Source: Primulina eburnea (taxonomy: Eukaryota > Streptophyta > Magnoliopsida > Lamiales > Gesneriaceae). Taken from it: DNA of 64,000 nucleotides. The translations under genes and the position numbers were made by a program. The stretch covers positions 1,565,001 to 1,629,000 of the forward strand of contig NC_133109.1 of NCBI RefSeq assembly GCF_022965805.1, written 5' to 3'. Below, in pieces: positions 24,942-35,413 of this stretch. The notes under the pieces were generated by a model. The model saw only the letters and a list, made by a program, of their open reading frames with translations, made no database searches and had not been told where the DNA came from. The number at the start of each line of letters is the position of its first letter. Position 1 is the stretch's first letter.

Positions 24942-27220
24942 AAACAACGTTTAGATCCCTTCGAGGTCGATCCTTTCTCGTAATTGATTTCACATTTCAA
25001 TCTACCAAGCTCTCTGGTTAGCTTGCCCGATGACTTACTCAAACCATTGTCTATTTTAACCATTTGACCCCTCTCCTGCACCGTCCTATTTACATCGGAA
25101 CACTCCTTCCTTACAAGTCCTAGTTGGTTATCTTCCTCGATCCCTGACTTGGCAAAATCACTGGATTGTCCCCCTCCTAAAAACCCACTAGACAGCCCCA
25201 ACGCATTGAAAGAACAAGGGAAAAGATATTGAAGAGTGAAAGAGTGATTGAAAGTCGATGAAGGAAGACAGGAAAGTACCTTGCCCACTAAAGGGTTAGT
25301 GTTGTCACGGATAGTGTCAGGTTTGGAAGGAGAGATGACTTCCTTTTCTTTGAACAGCTCTTGAAAATCCACGTCAATTGGTTCATGATTAGAAATGATT
25401 TCCGTTTGATAAGATAAATAAGTATCCGACTCCGTAGAATCGTAACCATCATCCAAAAAATCATCTTCAGAATCCTCAATATGAAATACTTCTTCTTCAT
25501 CCTGATGCAACTCCCCCTCCCTGTTTAAATCTTCGCTGTGCAGCTCATCCGTCTTATTCCTGTCGCTGGTATTGACAGGATCCATCACCTCTTCAGCTTT
25601 TTTGTTGAGTGAATTGCTAAAGTTCTGTTGGGTGACCTGAATTCTCGAATGCTTGCCTTGTGTGCTCCTTGTTGATTCCCCGTCCTCATCAAACATAGCA
25701 GATAGTGAATGAATGGGAGACTTTCTGAATTCCTCAATCTGTTTAGGTGAGATTCGTTGGATTATTTTTTCCACCTTCCTTCCCATCTTTTGAGCGGCCT
25801 GTAATTTTTTAACTGAATTAGCAATGTCCTGACTTGTTCTATGATTGCAGCCATGTGAATCCTCCCCCATGGTCCCCGAACCCTGCAGTGCATTCCGTGA
25901 TGCCATTTGTCCCACAGTTTCTAATTCTACTCCCACATCTTCCTTGGTTGTTGCGGAATCTGGTTGCACCTCCAAAGCTTCATTATTCTTTGTAAGACAG
26001 CGTTGTGGTGTATCGATGATCCTTGATTTCATTTGAATATTTTGATTTCCCCATCCCGCCATTTTCTTCTTGCCATTCACCACCACTTGCGCATAAGTTT
26101 GTTTCTCGAAATTATTGTAGGCTGTAAGATCGAAAGTTTCAACCCGGATGCTTAATTCTCTAACTCCTCCTTCCAGCTGTATTTTCATACGACTGTTAAT
26201 GAACCCTCCTTCAACGCCTTTGACCTTAATTTTAGCTGCTGCAAGGTCTCTGAAGAATAGTGTATCATTGCTGATTTCCATCAAACCCCCGCATAGGTCT
26301 CCGATGATTTTGAAATTAACTGTCTCCCATAAATTCCAAGGTAGCCCGTAGATACTGATCCAACTATTGCAACATTTTTCAACGGTATCTGATGAATTAA
26401 TATCATCCCTCCATGCCTCGAAATCCAAGGAGATCCCATTATCAAAGAATCCTCTTCTCAGTTTTAAAAAAGATGAAAAAATTCCATCGTTGATAGGCCA
26501 CCATACAGCTTTGTTTGCTTGGAACGGAAAAAGTTCGACCTTCGTCTTAGTGTCTTTCCCAAGATTTGTTTGGATTAACTCCCACGAAATATTGACTCTT
26601 CCTTTGGTAACAATGAGTGCTTTGTTCCAATTCCTGTTAGGGTATCGTGTTCTGTTCTCTCCCGTCGAGTTTCCGTTCCTTTGACCTTCAGCTCGCTTTA
26701 TCAATCTGTCATTCATATTGTAGTTACTGTTCTTCCTGTGATCTAAGCCGTTGCAATCGTGAAGAATGTCCCGCTGTTGATATCCGAACATGAGCTTGTC
26801 CAGAGTGTTTGATAAGTTTTTCCATCCCACTGAGTTGTTATCGCTAGGCACTATAGTGGTGAATTTCCTTCCTTGTGAACTGTATTTGGACAGTTCCAGA
26901 AATCTTCCACGCTTGTTGGTGAAGTGTTGTATCGTGAATACGGCGTTTCTACCCCGGAGTCTGTAAAAGCCCGTGCCTATCAATGATACATTGATAACAT
27001 CCTTAAGTCTTGAGCTTATCCAACGTCCTTCCTCACGTTCGAAATCCATCATATAACACTTATTTCTCGTTCTTTCGGACCACCATATCGATCTGCCTCC
27101 GTTGCCCAATCTCAGCGTGAATATTTTATATTCAATCTTGATGACTTCGTCCCTCTTTCCATTCCGGCTACCTCGTGGTTGAAACCTACCTGTAGCTCGG
27201 TTGTTATCGCCGAAACCCAT
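24938..27220 (-). CDS. LINE ORF1 protein (RNA-binding type), 760 aa
   Basis: Open from the ATG at 27220 to the TGA at 24940-24938. The frame is also open upstream to about 27388, but without an ATG. The central segment (SISIYGLPWNLW...ISNDTLFFRDLAAAKIKV) resembles the DUF4283-type domain common in plant LINE ORF1 and in gag-like proteins. I see no CCHC knuckle. The C-terminal third is acidic and Ser-rich. The family usually packages element RNA as a ribonucleoprotein. Its stop overlaps the ORF2 start as ATGA (24941-24938). The frame is intact over its full length. Confidence 0.85.
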   Translation of the reverse strand: MGFGDNNRATGRFQPRGSRNGKRDEVIKIEYKIFTLRLGNGGRSIWWSERTRNKCYMMDFEREEGRWISSRLKDVINVSLIGTGFYRLRGRNAVFTIQHFTNKRGRFLELSKYSSQGRKFTTIVPSDNNSVGWKNLSNTLDKLMFGYQQRDILHDCNGLDHRKNSNYNMNDRLIKRAEGQRNGNSTGENRTRYPNRNWNKALIVTKGRVNISWELIQTNLGKDTKTKVELFPFQANKAVWWPINDGIFSSFLKLRRGFFDNGISLDFEAWRDDINSSDTVEKCCNSWISIYGLPWNLWETVNFKIIGDLCGGLMEISNDTLFFRDLAAAKIKVKGVEGGFINSRMKIQLEGGVRELSIRVETFDLTAYNNFEKQTYAQVVVNGKKKMAGWGNQNIQMKSRIIDTPQRCLTKNNEALEVQPDSATTKEDVGVELETVGQMASRNALQGSGTMGEDSHGCNHRTSQDIANSVKKLQAAQKMGRKVEKIIQRISPKQIEEFRKSPIHSLSAMFDEDGESTRSTQGKHSRIQVTQQNFSNSLNKKAEEVMDPVNTSDRNKTDELHSEDLNREGELHQDEEEVFHIEDSEDDFLDDGYDSTESDTYLSYQTEIISNHEPIDVDFQELFKEKEVISPSKPDTIRDNTNPLVGKVLSCLPSSTFNHSFTLQYLFPCSFNALGLSSGFLGGGQSSDFAKSGIEEDNQLGLVRKECSDVNRTVQERGQMVKIDNGLSKSSGKLTRELGRLKCEINYEKGSTSKGSKRCL

Positions 27221-27497
27221 CTGTAATAGAGTCGGCAAAAGTCCAGTGTCTTTCGAAGCGAAGTTTAAAGCTGGTTTTGATTTGCCCTCGTAGAGAAAAA
27301 GTGAATATGCCGTGTAGAGGAATTTCCGGCTGCAATAGGTCGATCGGTGCTGAATTTGAGGGAATTGATCGGCGATGATGGCTGTCACGGGCCACAGATG
27401 GTGAAAAGTTTTTGTCCGTTGGGTCGTGAATCGCCCGAGAAAGGGAGCATTTTTGAAATTTTCTCTCTCTTATGCCAATTAAAACTTTTGTTTTTAA

Positions 27498-27513
27498 CCC
27501 AACTCTCCTTGTA
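27498..27513. repeat. Right target-site duplication of the LINE
   Basis: Exact copy of 21145-21160. Without the LINE the host sequence would continue from ...CCTTGTA into TTGAACAATC. Confidence 0.95.
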
Positions 27514-27823
27514 TTGAACAATCAAGAAAGAAATCAGTAAAATAACTTAGAAAAAACAATACCCATGTTAAAAAGGAAAGGGCAAAACAAAACCAACAGG
27601 AACAAGAGAACTATCTAGCACAAATTATCGACCTCGTGAGGAAACGAAAATGCGAACACTCAGCATTCAATCTTCGTTTCTCTTCTACATCAATGCTCCT
27701 AGTCATATATACATTATATATATAAAACCAATATCTCCTCTACAACGAAAGAGCATAGCCGGTCAGATTATCTGAAATGTTCCCTTAGCCTCATTATTCT
27801 ATCTCTGAGACACATTCCTTGGG
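27514..27823 (-). other. Probable 3' UTR of the downstream minus-strand gene
   Basis: 310 bp between the LINE and the stop codon at 27824. It contains TATATATA-rich sequence around 27700-27725 that could include 3'-end signals on the minus strand. No open frame is supported. Confidence 0.45.
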
Positions 27824-30800
27824 TCAGTTACATCGGGCATCATCCTTGTTATTCGAGTTGGTCGTCTCCATGACATCAGCTTCTGCAGATCGCCGAAACC
27901 GCCTCGAATTTCCACCATCATCAGAATCCCGTCTCCGATGCATCACCTCGCCTCTGTCATCATGCCTTCTATACTCATAATCGGTCTCAAATTTACCTTC
28001 CCTGCCATCATTAGCCAAGAAGGAGAATCGTCCTGACCGAATTGTAGGTTTAAAATAGTCATCTGATTTTAGTCGGCCTGAAGAACTGATAGCATCAAAC
28101 TTCTGAGAGCGTCGAATTAATCTAACGGGCGATCTCCGGCGTCGCAGATTGTTATCTGTAAAATCAAGATCATCAAACCATCGACCGTTGTGTTGTGGGG
28201 AGAACCGGCCCCTTGATGGGGACATGTAACCCTCACGATGATCTGAAGTAAAAGTGGGATTCGAAATCGGAAACTTGATTCTGTCCATCCTCGCCTCAGA
28301 CCTAAAATCTGGAGATCCGATGTGCCTTCTAGTACCCATTTGCCGTCCTTTATTAGAATGCCAGGCTATTGGGGAACGTGTTCTTGATCTTGACCGGGAT
28401 CTTCTGCGAGTTAAAGGAATATGAACCCCTCTACCAGAACTGGGAGAAAAACTCCGTTTCCTGCTCGATAAATAAGGTGACAGGCGAACAGATTTGGAAG
28501 CATAATCAGGTAGAGGCTCGTATTTCTTACCAGCACCTCGTGGATAATTCTCCTTAATACCTCGAGTTTGCGGCATCCTTCTGCGCACACCAAAACAATC
28601 ATCTCTGTCCACAGGTGAACTTCTAACTAAGGGCCTATGTAAGTAACCTTTTGACAAATAATTAGAATTCTGTCTTCTGTGGTCAAAGTCCACCCTACCA
28701 AACTTATCTATTAAGTCCCCATTTATTCTTCTCGGCCTGTCGAGGTTACGACCCTCGACACCTTGGTAACTTGAAGTGTAACGGCTTTTTGAACCCCAGT
28801 ATGTCCACTGATCTGCTCCACCTTTTTCACTTCCATGGGTAGCGTGTCTATATCTGCTCAAATATTTGTAGGGCCCCATATCCCTTTCAGTGTGAGAATC
28901 TGAACCACCAAGACGGCGAGATCTAAAAATATCACAATAAGAATACTATGAGGATTAAATAATTTGAAGTAGCTCCTCCAATAAGATGCAAGACAAAGAT
29001 ACAAACAGTTAGAATTGCATGGACATAATATTGGTGAACGAATTATGTGAACATATTAATTACCTGCATTGTTCCAAAAAGAAAATATCCTTCCCATTAA
29101 AAGCATCCAAGGATGACCGACCTTTCCTACAAGATTGAACCTTACCCTGTAAGGTACTTAGCAAGTATTCATCCATATGTCCCACAGTCTCATCAACAGC
29201 ATCTGTTTGATCTGAGAATTTTCTCTCGTTGTCATTTTCACAAATAACTAGGTCAATATCTATTTCATTCTTTCCACAAAGTTCATTATTCTCGGATTCA
29301 TCTTCCATAAAATGCATATATGAATGTTTGACTGATCTACTAGTACTCTCGTTTCTTCCCAGAAATCTTTTTGTCAACAAACTTTTCCTCACACTGCTGT
29401 GAGAACCCTCAGAACCACCATCAACTATCTCAGACCCAGGTAAATCACCTGCATCAGAACTATCTCCATGTCTTCCATCAGATTCATAATTAACATGTCT
29501 ATCGTCCGATTCATTTTCCACCCAGGGGTACAAAGAGGACCCTCTCAACTCTCCATCTTCATATGGAGACTCATGACCTTCCTGAAACCTAGCCAACTCA
29601 TCACTATCAACCACGTGCCCATGGTTATCTAGACATACATCTGAATAAATCTGAGCATCAACAGTTGAATCAATCTTTTCAGCAGAAGCCATATCCAACT
29701 CATTCTTTCCTGCAGAAGCAATATGGGAATCCATCTTTTCTGTAGCAGCCGTATACGAATCAACCATGTCTGCAGAAGCCGTGCACGAATCAATTTTTTC
29801 AGCAGAAGCCACAAGCGAATCGACCTTCTCAGCAGAAGTCACTTGCAATTCGACCTTAGCCTTCCCAGCAGAAGTCACGTGCAAATCGACCTTCTCAGCA
29901 GAGGCGTGCGAATCAATGTTATCAGCGAAAGGAGGATAGGAATCTAGCAATTCGGCAGAGGGACTCTTCAAATCTGTGTTTTCAACAAAAGCAATATGTG
30001 AAGTCTCTGCAGCAGAAGTGGCTGGTGAAACAATCTTTTGAACAGAAGCAGTAGGTGAATCAATCTTTTCAACAGAAGCAGATGGATAATCAGCATTTTT
30101 CTCAGTATCTTGGTCAGAAGTCTTTGTAGTCCCATTATAATAAAAATTATTTGCTGGTTCCCGTAGAGTCTCCTCGAGAGTGGACGACCCAATACACGTT
30201 CCACGAGGTGATACTGCTAACAACTTATCTTCTTTTTTTTCAAGATCGGAAAACTTGTCCTCTGCGACACTTGGATTACAGAGTATACGGCATTCTGAAC
30301 CTTCCAGTCTCCCTTCCACAAGCATATCATTGTTAACAACATCCTTCGAGGTTTTTCCATCAATTGTATCATTATTTGGTTCATCCCAAGCATCCATCGA
30401 AGTGTTCAAATCCCAGTGCCTACGGTCTACTTTCATAGAATCAGTTATTGTCGTGGTCCCACCTCCCACACATCCAAGCAGACTCTGAGCAGCAGATTCC
30501 AAGTTGTTCTGAACTAGATAACAATCAGTGTCATCTTCAAGCACTATATCATTGCTCGAGGACTGGTTACATTCTGAATCTTGTTTAAATTGTGTGGCAA
30601 AATTGGATATATCAGAGCTTTTTGGTGTTAATGAATCTTCCACGACAAGATCCTGTTTACAAGCGTTATCAGCATCATCATCCATGCTTGCAGCAGCTGC
30701 AAGAAGTTCTATACCTGAGAAGTCTCCCACATAATTATGTTCCCCTCCTACTTGTTCAGAGAGGAATTCGTAATCAACCCCTTCACCAAATTTAAAGACA

Positions 30801-31381
30801 GCTAATCCATCTCTTGATTTCCAATTGGAATATAAGCTTGCAGACCTCAGAACTGAGAAATGACTCGAATATGCATAGTTATCTTCAAAAGGTGGTGAAG
30901 AAGAATATGGTTGAGAGGAAGAATCTTGACGACATATAGAAGGGGCTCGAGGCTGAGGTGATGGAGATCGAAGCAAATGTCTTCTTTTCTTTATTGGTAC
31001 ATGTTCAGTTTTTCCAGTTGGTTGTCCAGAAACAGCTGCACTCAACTGCAACATTCAACGTATTCATATCTTAGAAAATAACTGCATATTAGACTAGAAA
31101 CAAATATCATGGAAAACAACAGATTTGACAAAGTACCTTCCTTCTCGCTACTGACGTCCTGGAGCGTCTTCCTTTTGTCCCAATCTTCCAATTCAACTGT
31201 GGGTTGATGGAATCCATAACTTCTAGACCCACACTGCTTGGCATTTCCAAAATGATAGGCTCTATGCCACCAACAATCAATCTACCACAACAGATTTTGC
31301 AGGATTCCGAAGAAATCTGGCCTCTTTCCTGATTTAAGCCCAATTTATGTTCTACTCTCCTGGAGCAATTACAAAACACAT
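27824..31381 (-). CDS. Uncharacterised plant protein, basic motif and Arg/Ser-rich tail
   Basis: Three exons by splice sites and frame: 31381-31137, 31045-29064, 28922-27824 (stop TAA at 27826-27824). Counting from the ATG at 31244 gives 1062 aa. The frame stays open upstream to an acceptor at 31382 and encodes a Cys-rich DVFCNC...CKICCGRLIVGG segment that I believe is conserved in plant homologues, so the true start may lie in an exon I cannot identify. Visible: KKRR at 55-58, which may be a nuclear signal; an imperfect 12-residue repeat at about 350-505 (consensus near SAEKVDSxxA); a long acidic Ser-rich middle; RRRSRSRSRTRSP near 865-880; and an Arg/Asp-rich end. Composition suggests a nuclear, possibly RNA-related protein. 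That is inference, and I assign no function. Confidence 0.82.
29640..30110 (-). repeat. Coding minisatellite, unit about 36 bp
   Basis: Within exon 2 of the gene above, some ten or more imperfect 36-bp units (or length variants) encode variations of SAEKVDSxxA. The plus strand shows the recurrent string TCAGCAGAAG. Unit-length changes stay in frame. Confidence 0.82.
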
Positions 31382-33090
31382 CTGCCAGACACAGAAACAC
31401 TTGTTTCAGAAAAAAAGAAAGAAAATTGAGCTGAACTCAGTACTCGATATATACAATAGCAATCTGTTATAAGCTGTGTTTACTTACAAATGTTTTTATT
31501 GGGATGCCCCATCAACTACAAGTTTTAAGAATTACAAAGCTTGACCAAGCATTTACGCAGGAAAGTTCAGTATTGTCTCGGTGAATTCAAACAAACTAAG
31601 GTTACAATAAATGAATCATTATAACAATTCTAGCACGTAATTCCTACGCTAATTCTTCCAGCAGTAAAGTGACCTCATATATGCTAGATAAATAAATGTC
31701 ACAAGAATTTTGGAATCTCACCATAGGCCAAAAGGCAAGTTAGTTCACTTCAACGACCGGATATCTCTTCAATTGGCATCCAAATCTTTGGACACACCGA
31801 AGCAGACTGCATCAGACATTAAATTGAGTGAGCAAAACACCAAAATGCTTCAAAAAAAAATAATTCTCAGAGGCGATGGTGATCAAGAAAATGGACAGAT
31901 CTCAACGGCTCATGGATATATATTGCTCAATATTACTTCATATAGTTTCGTAATTTCTCATACCAAATATTACAGGGAATCAGAAAGTCACAAGGGCAGA
32001 AGCCCTCTATTTATGCAAACACGTGGCAGATCAAAAGTAATGTGTCCAAGAACTTAGGCCATGAAATTGAGCAAAGGGGCTGCGGGCAGCAGTCATTTCA
32101 ACGTAATTATCGACTCGCACTCTTCATATGGTAAAAATTATCAAGGTGAAAAGAATGAGGAATCTAGAGCCGCTTATGTATTAAAGTGTCCATTAAACAT
32201 GACGGTCCATTAGATCAATCAAATGCTCTGCTCGGAACCATAGGCTAGCAACACGTAAATGAACGAATCTGCCAGCATTTTACGATCCGTATCCAACAAG
32301 CAGGGAAAAAATACGAAAGCGCAAGAACACGCCAAAGTTTTGGTAGCAACTTTTAAGAGATTGGAGGATAACTCCGCAGTTTTGGCAGCAACTTTTAAGA
32401 GATTGGAGAGTAATTCCACATCAATTATATTATCAACCACGAGCCATTTAATAAATGAAGAAAATTTCAAAAATCTCTTCTTCATATTCATAGTCCATCG
32501 TCCACCCAACCAACGCCAGGTGGATCAAAGAATGTCAAAGGAGCTTCTGCAAAAAGCCAGTTTCTTGAAACTCCAGAAAATAATTTGGGATGAAGTAATC
32601 TTGATTCAATGTTTGAATATTAATATTTCGCCGAGAATCTTCAATTCATATGCAGGGACGCCTTAAATCCGCAGTTTCTCGAACATAAGACTTGGCATCA
32701 GGTTCAGATCTTGAATTTAGGATCACAAACTAAAATCCGTAATAACAAAACCCTCTGAAGGCAGGAACAACTTCAAAAACCACAGATCTCGATCTTCAGA
32801 TGCAGATTCCCTCCTCTGACGACGATGATGACAACAACACAAAAAGAACGAGCACACAAGTGACAAGCAGATCATCAAAAAACTTAGTGTTTCATATACC
32901 TGTATAAATAGCAAAAGTTCTCAAATCTTCTCGCGTAAATGGCAGGATTTCCCGATTAATCCTCGTCCAATTGTTCTAAACCGACCTTCGCACAAGCTCC
33001 GCTCAAATCCTCAGATTCCATCAAACACCACTCGCCAGCATTCTTATTCACAAAGAATCAAATGTAAGCTCCGCCGCCGCCGCTCAGCAC
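31382..33090 (-). other. Probable 5' region of the minus-strand gene
   Basis: A strong donor (CAG followed by GTATATG on the minus strand) at 32900/32899 and the acceptor at 31382 would define a 1.5-kb intron behind a leader exon of about 33080-32900. The leader begins in a GGCGGCGGCGGAG-rich stretch. It contains a 21-codon upstream ORF (33021-32956, MESEDLSGACAK...). A 43-bp tandem duplication (TTTTGGCAGCAACTTTTAAG type) lies at 32337-32415 within the proposed intron. Other short open frames there show no known motif. Confidence 0.45.
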
Positions 33091-34215
33091 CAATGGGATC
33101 CACGAAGGCCAATGAACGGTTTACGTTGGATCGTGAACCCTCTAACGATTAGAAGCCTTCGGATTGTCTCTGAACTCTTGTCATCCGGAAATTTCTTCGC
33201 TTTTCTTGAGGAGATGAGGATTGAAGGAATGGATTTCACCCCTAATTTATGCTTACTACTATACCGAAACTACCCTCGCACATTATGTTTGTTTGACTAA
33301 AATACCCTTGATGCCCTAGAACTGCTAAAATTATGCTCTGAGCCTGCCTATTTAATTTTTGCAATCAGGTCCAAATTTAAATTATTATTAGTCATCGAAG
33401 CACACGTGTTGCGTATATCAAAAATATATAAGGTTAATATATTAAATTTTCGTGAGTTTACCTCACATGATATAAGTGTTAATCATAAAAAATAATATTA
33501 TTTTGAAGCAGTAATATCATCTCATGTGAAATAATGATAGACTTCAATGTAAAAGAAGTAAACAAATAATCAAAAAAAAAAAAAATTTATGAGCATATCA
33601 TCAAACTAAAATTTATTGAATATAAAAACCTAATAAATTAGAAAAAAAATCAAGTTGTAGATATATTTAAGCATTTTATGCATAAGCTAAACCCTCTCTG
33701 GTCAAGCGGAATAAGAAAATATTCATTTTATCGAATCATACCATAGTTCAACTTAAACATATAAAATAAATAGAATAATCTATTAAAGCGTGCTATAAAA
33801 AATCGATATGACATAACAAAGTAGAAATTGACAAACTTTTTTTTTTTTTTTGCCAAAAAAACCGAAATATTGTAAGTAGATGACTTGACAAAGAGGAAGA
33901 ATACAAATTGTAGCAATAGTGGCAGAATGTAAAGTTAAGACAAACAATTATTAAATTAACTTTGCTACAATTAAATCATTGTTGAAATACACATAATATG
34001 TTTTGCTAGAGTCAAATAATACTAAATTTAAATTAGTATACGGTATCAGTCAACAAAAATTATGTGTTTCATTTCTTGATCAACAATAAAATATATTTGT
34101 ATTTTATGAGCTTGTACGTTTTTTTCGAATAAAAAGCGATATAAAAAATTAAAATATGATATTAATATATGATATTTGATTAAGAAATTTTTCAAACCTA
34201 GTAATAATATATGAT
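33091..34215. other. Intergenic, AT-rich, nothing recognised
   Basis: It begins with the probable promoter-side flank of the preceding minus-strand gene (to about 33350). It then becomes very AT-rich with poly(A) and poly(T) runs near 33570 and 33838. No coding or RNA gene is supported. Confidence 0.45.
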
Positions 34216-34385
34216 TTTTAGCAAAAACTTGTGTGAGACGGGTATTTTTTGTGAGACAGGTCTCTTATTTGGTTCATCCATGAAAAAATATTAATTTTTA
34301 TGCTAAGAGTATACTTTTTATTGTGAATATCAGTCACAGATAAAGATTCGTGAGAGTGTCTCACAAGAGACCTACTCATGATTTT
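34216..34385 (+). mobile_element. MITE-like repeat (GTGAGACGGTCTCAC family), copy 2
   Basis: Starts GCAAAAACTTGTGTGAGACGGG and ends near GTGTCTCACAAGAGACCTAC. It has the same internal motifs as copy 1 but is more diverged and lacks part of the middle. Confidence 0.6.
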
Positions 34386-34487
34386 TTTAGTAGTCAAATA
34401 TATATAGTAAATATGGGTATTGATGACAAATTTGTTTTTCGGATGAAAATGTGTACAAAATATTGAAAATATGATTCCAGTTATTAG

Positions 34488-34675
34488 ACAAAAACTTGTG
34501 TGAGATGGTCTCATGGGTCGTATTTTGTGAGACGAATCTCTTATTTGGGTCATCCATGAAAAAGTATTACTTTTTATGCTAAAAGTATTATTATTTTTTA
34601 TTATGAATATCGGTAGGGTTGATCGATCTCACAGATAAAGATATGTGAGACTGTCTCACAAGATACCTACTCCAA
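34488..34675 (+). mobile_element. MITE-like repeat (GTGAGACGGTCTCAC family), copy 3
   Basis: Starts AGACAAAAACTTGTGTGAGA and ends GTGAGACTGTCTCACAAGAT. It lies about 105 bp downstream of copy 2 in the same orientation and just outside unit 1 of the tandem duplication. Confidence 0.65.
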
Positions 34676-35063
34676 TTATTATATTTGAGTATCAACGGCT
34701 TCAAATTTGGTATTAGCATATGATTTTTTTTAATACCCAACTATGTATACCAATGTTGATATTAATAAATTTGTTCTAATTATATACTCAAAATCTTATC
34801 TTTTTTTTTTCAGATTTAAAATTGTTGGTACTTAAGTATCATATATTAGTATCGTATTTTCATTGTTTTGTACCAATTTTCATCCGAAAAAAAAAAAATT
34901 CAAAAATACCAATAGTTTATGTATATGTTTTGGTACTCAAAATCATATATTAGTACCATAGCTGAAATAATCGGTACTTAAAATCATATATTAGTATCAT
35001 AGTTTTAATGTTTTGTACTGATTTTCATCCAAGAAAAGACATGTGGCCCAAGGAGTTCAAACT

Positions 35064-35413
35064 TGTTGGGTGCAATAATTGTCCCTGCTTGGCAGAGTAA
35101 TCGAACCGTGGTGCTTGTGCTGCTGTGCGGTTTAAAAGATTTGAGTTGCACCATTACCACTAGCTATAGCTTTTGGTAAAGCGGTAAGCACTCGGTCCTA
35201 CAATTGGTATCAGAGCCAAGGTCACGGATTCGATTCCCATTGATTGCAAGGAGTGCAATTATTGGGAGGGAGATTGTTGGGTGCAATAATTGTCCCTGCT
35301 TGGTAGAGTAATGGAACCGTGGTGCTTGTGCTGCTGTGAAGTTTAAAATATTTGAGTTGCACCATTAACACTAGCTATACCTTTTAATAAAGCGGTAAGC
35401 ACTCGGTCCTACA
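35064..35413 (+). mobile_element. TRIM (miniature LTR retrotransposon), 350 bp
   Basis: Two 139-bp LTRs (35064-35202 and 35275-35413, TGTTGGG...CCTACA) flank only 72 bp of internal DNA. The internal part holds a tRNA-Met primer-binding site (TGGTATCAGAGCC, 35205-35217) and a purine tract TTGGGAGGGAGA before the second LTR. The 5-bp TSD AAACT is exact on both sides (35059-35063, 35414-35418). Unit 2 of the duplication carries the uninterrupted site near 45460 (GGAGTTTAAACTCG). It has no coding capacity and depends on another element for movement. Confidence 0.95.

Larger units (their letters stand above)
21161..27497 (-). mobile_element. Full-length L1-type LINE retrotransposon
   Basis: A 6.3-kb non-LTR element on the minus strand. 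Its poly(A) tail appears as poly(T) at 21161-21173 and its 5' end is at 27497. It is bounded by a 16-bp exact target-site duplication, which proves both ends. It has two ORFs: an RNA-binding-type ORF1 and an endonuclease/reverse-transcriptase ORF2. The frames overlap by the four bases ATGA, as in stop-restart translation. The only break I see in either ORF is one in-frame TGA in ORF2, so it is young. It is inserted in the same orientation as, and about 330 bp beyond the stop codon of, the gene at 27.8-31.4 kb. Confidence 0.95.

Noticed and set aside
32219..32666. Open frames of 96 and 135 codons on opposite strands
   Set aside because: They overlap a 43-bp tandem duplication, have no known domain and fall in a probable intron.
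35140..35260. tRNA gene or SINE suggested by GGTATCAGAGCC and GATTCGATTCCC
   Set aside because: The first is a primer-binding site, and the region is flanked by two 139-bp LTRs with a TSD; no cloverleaf can be drawn.
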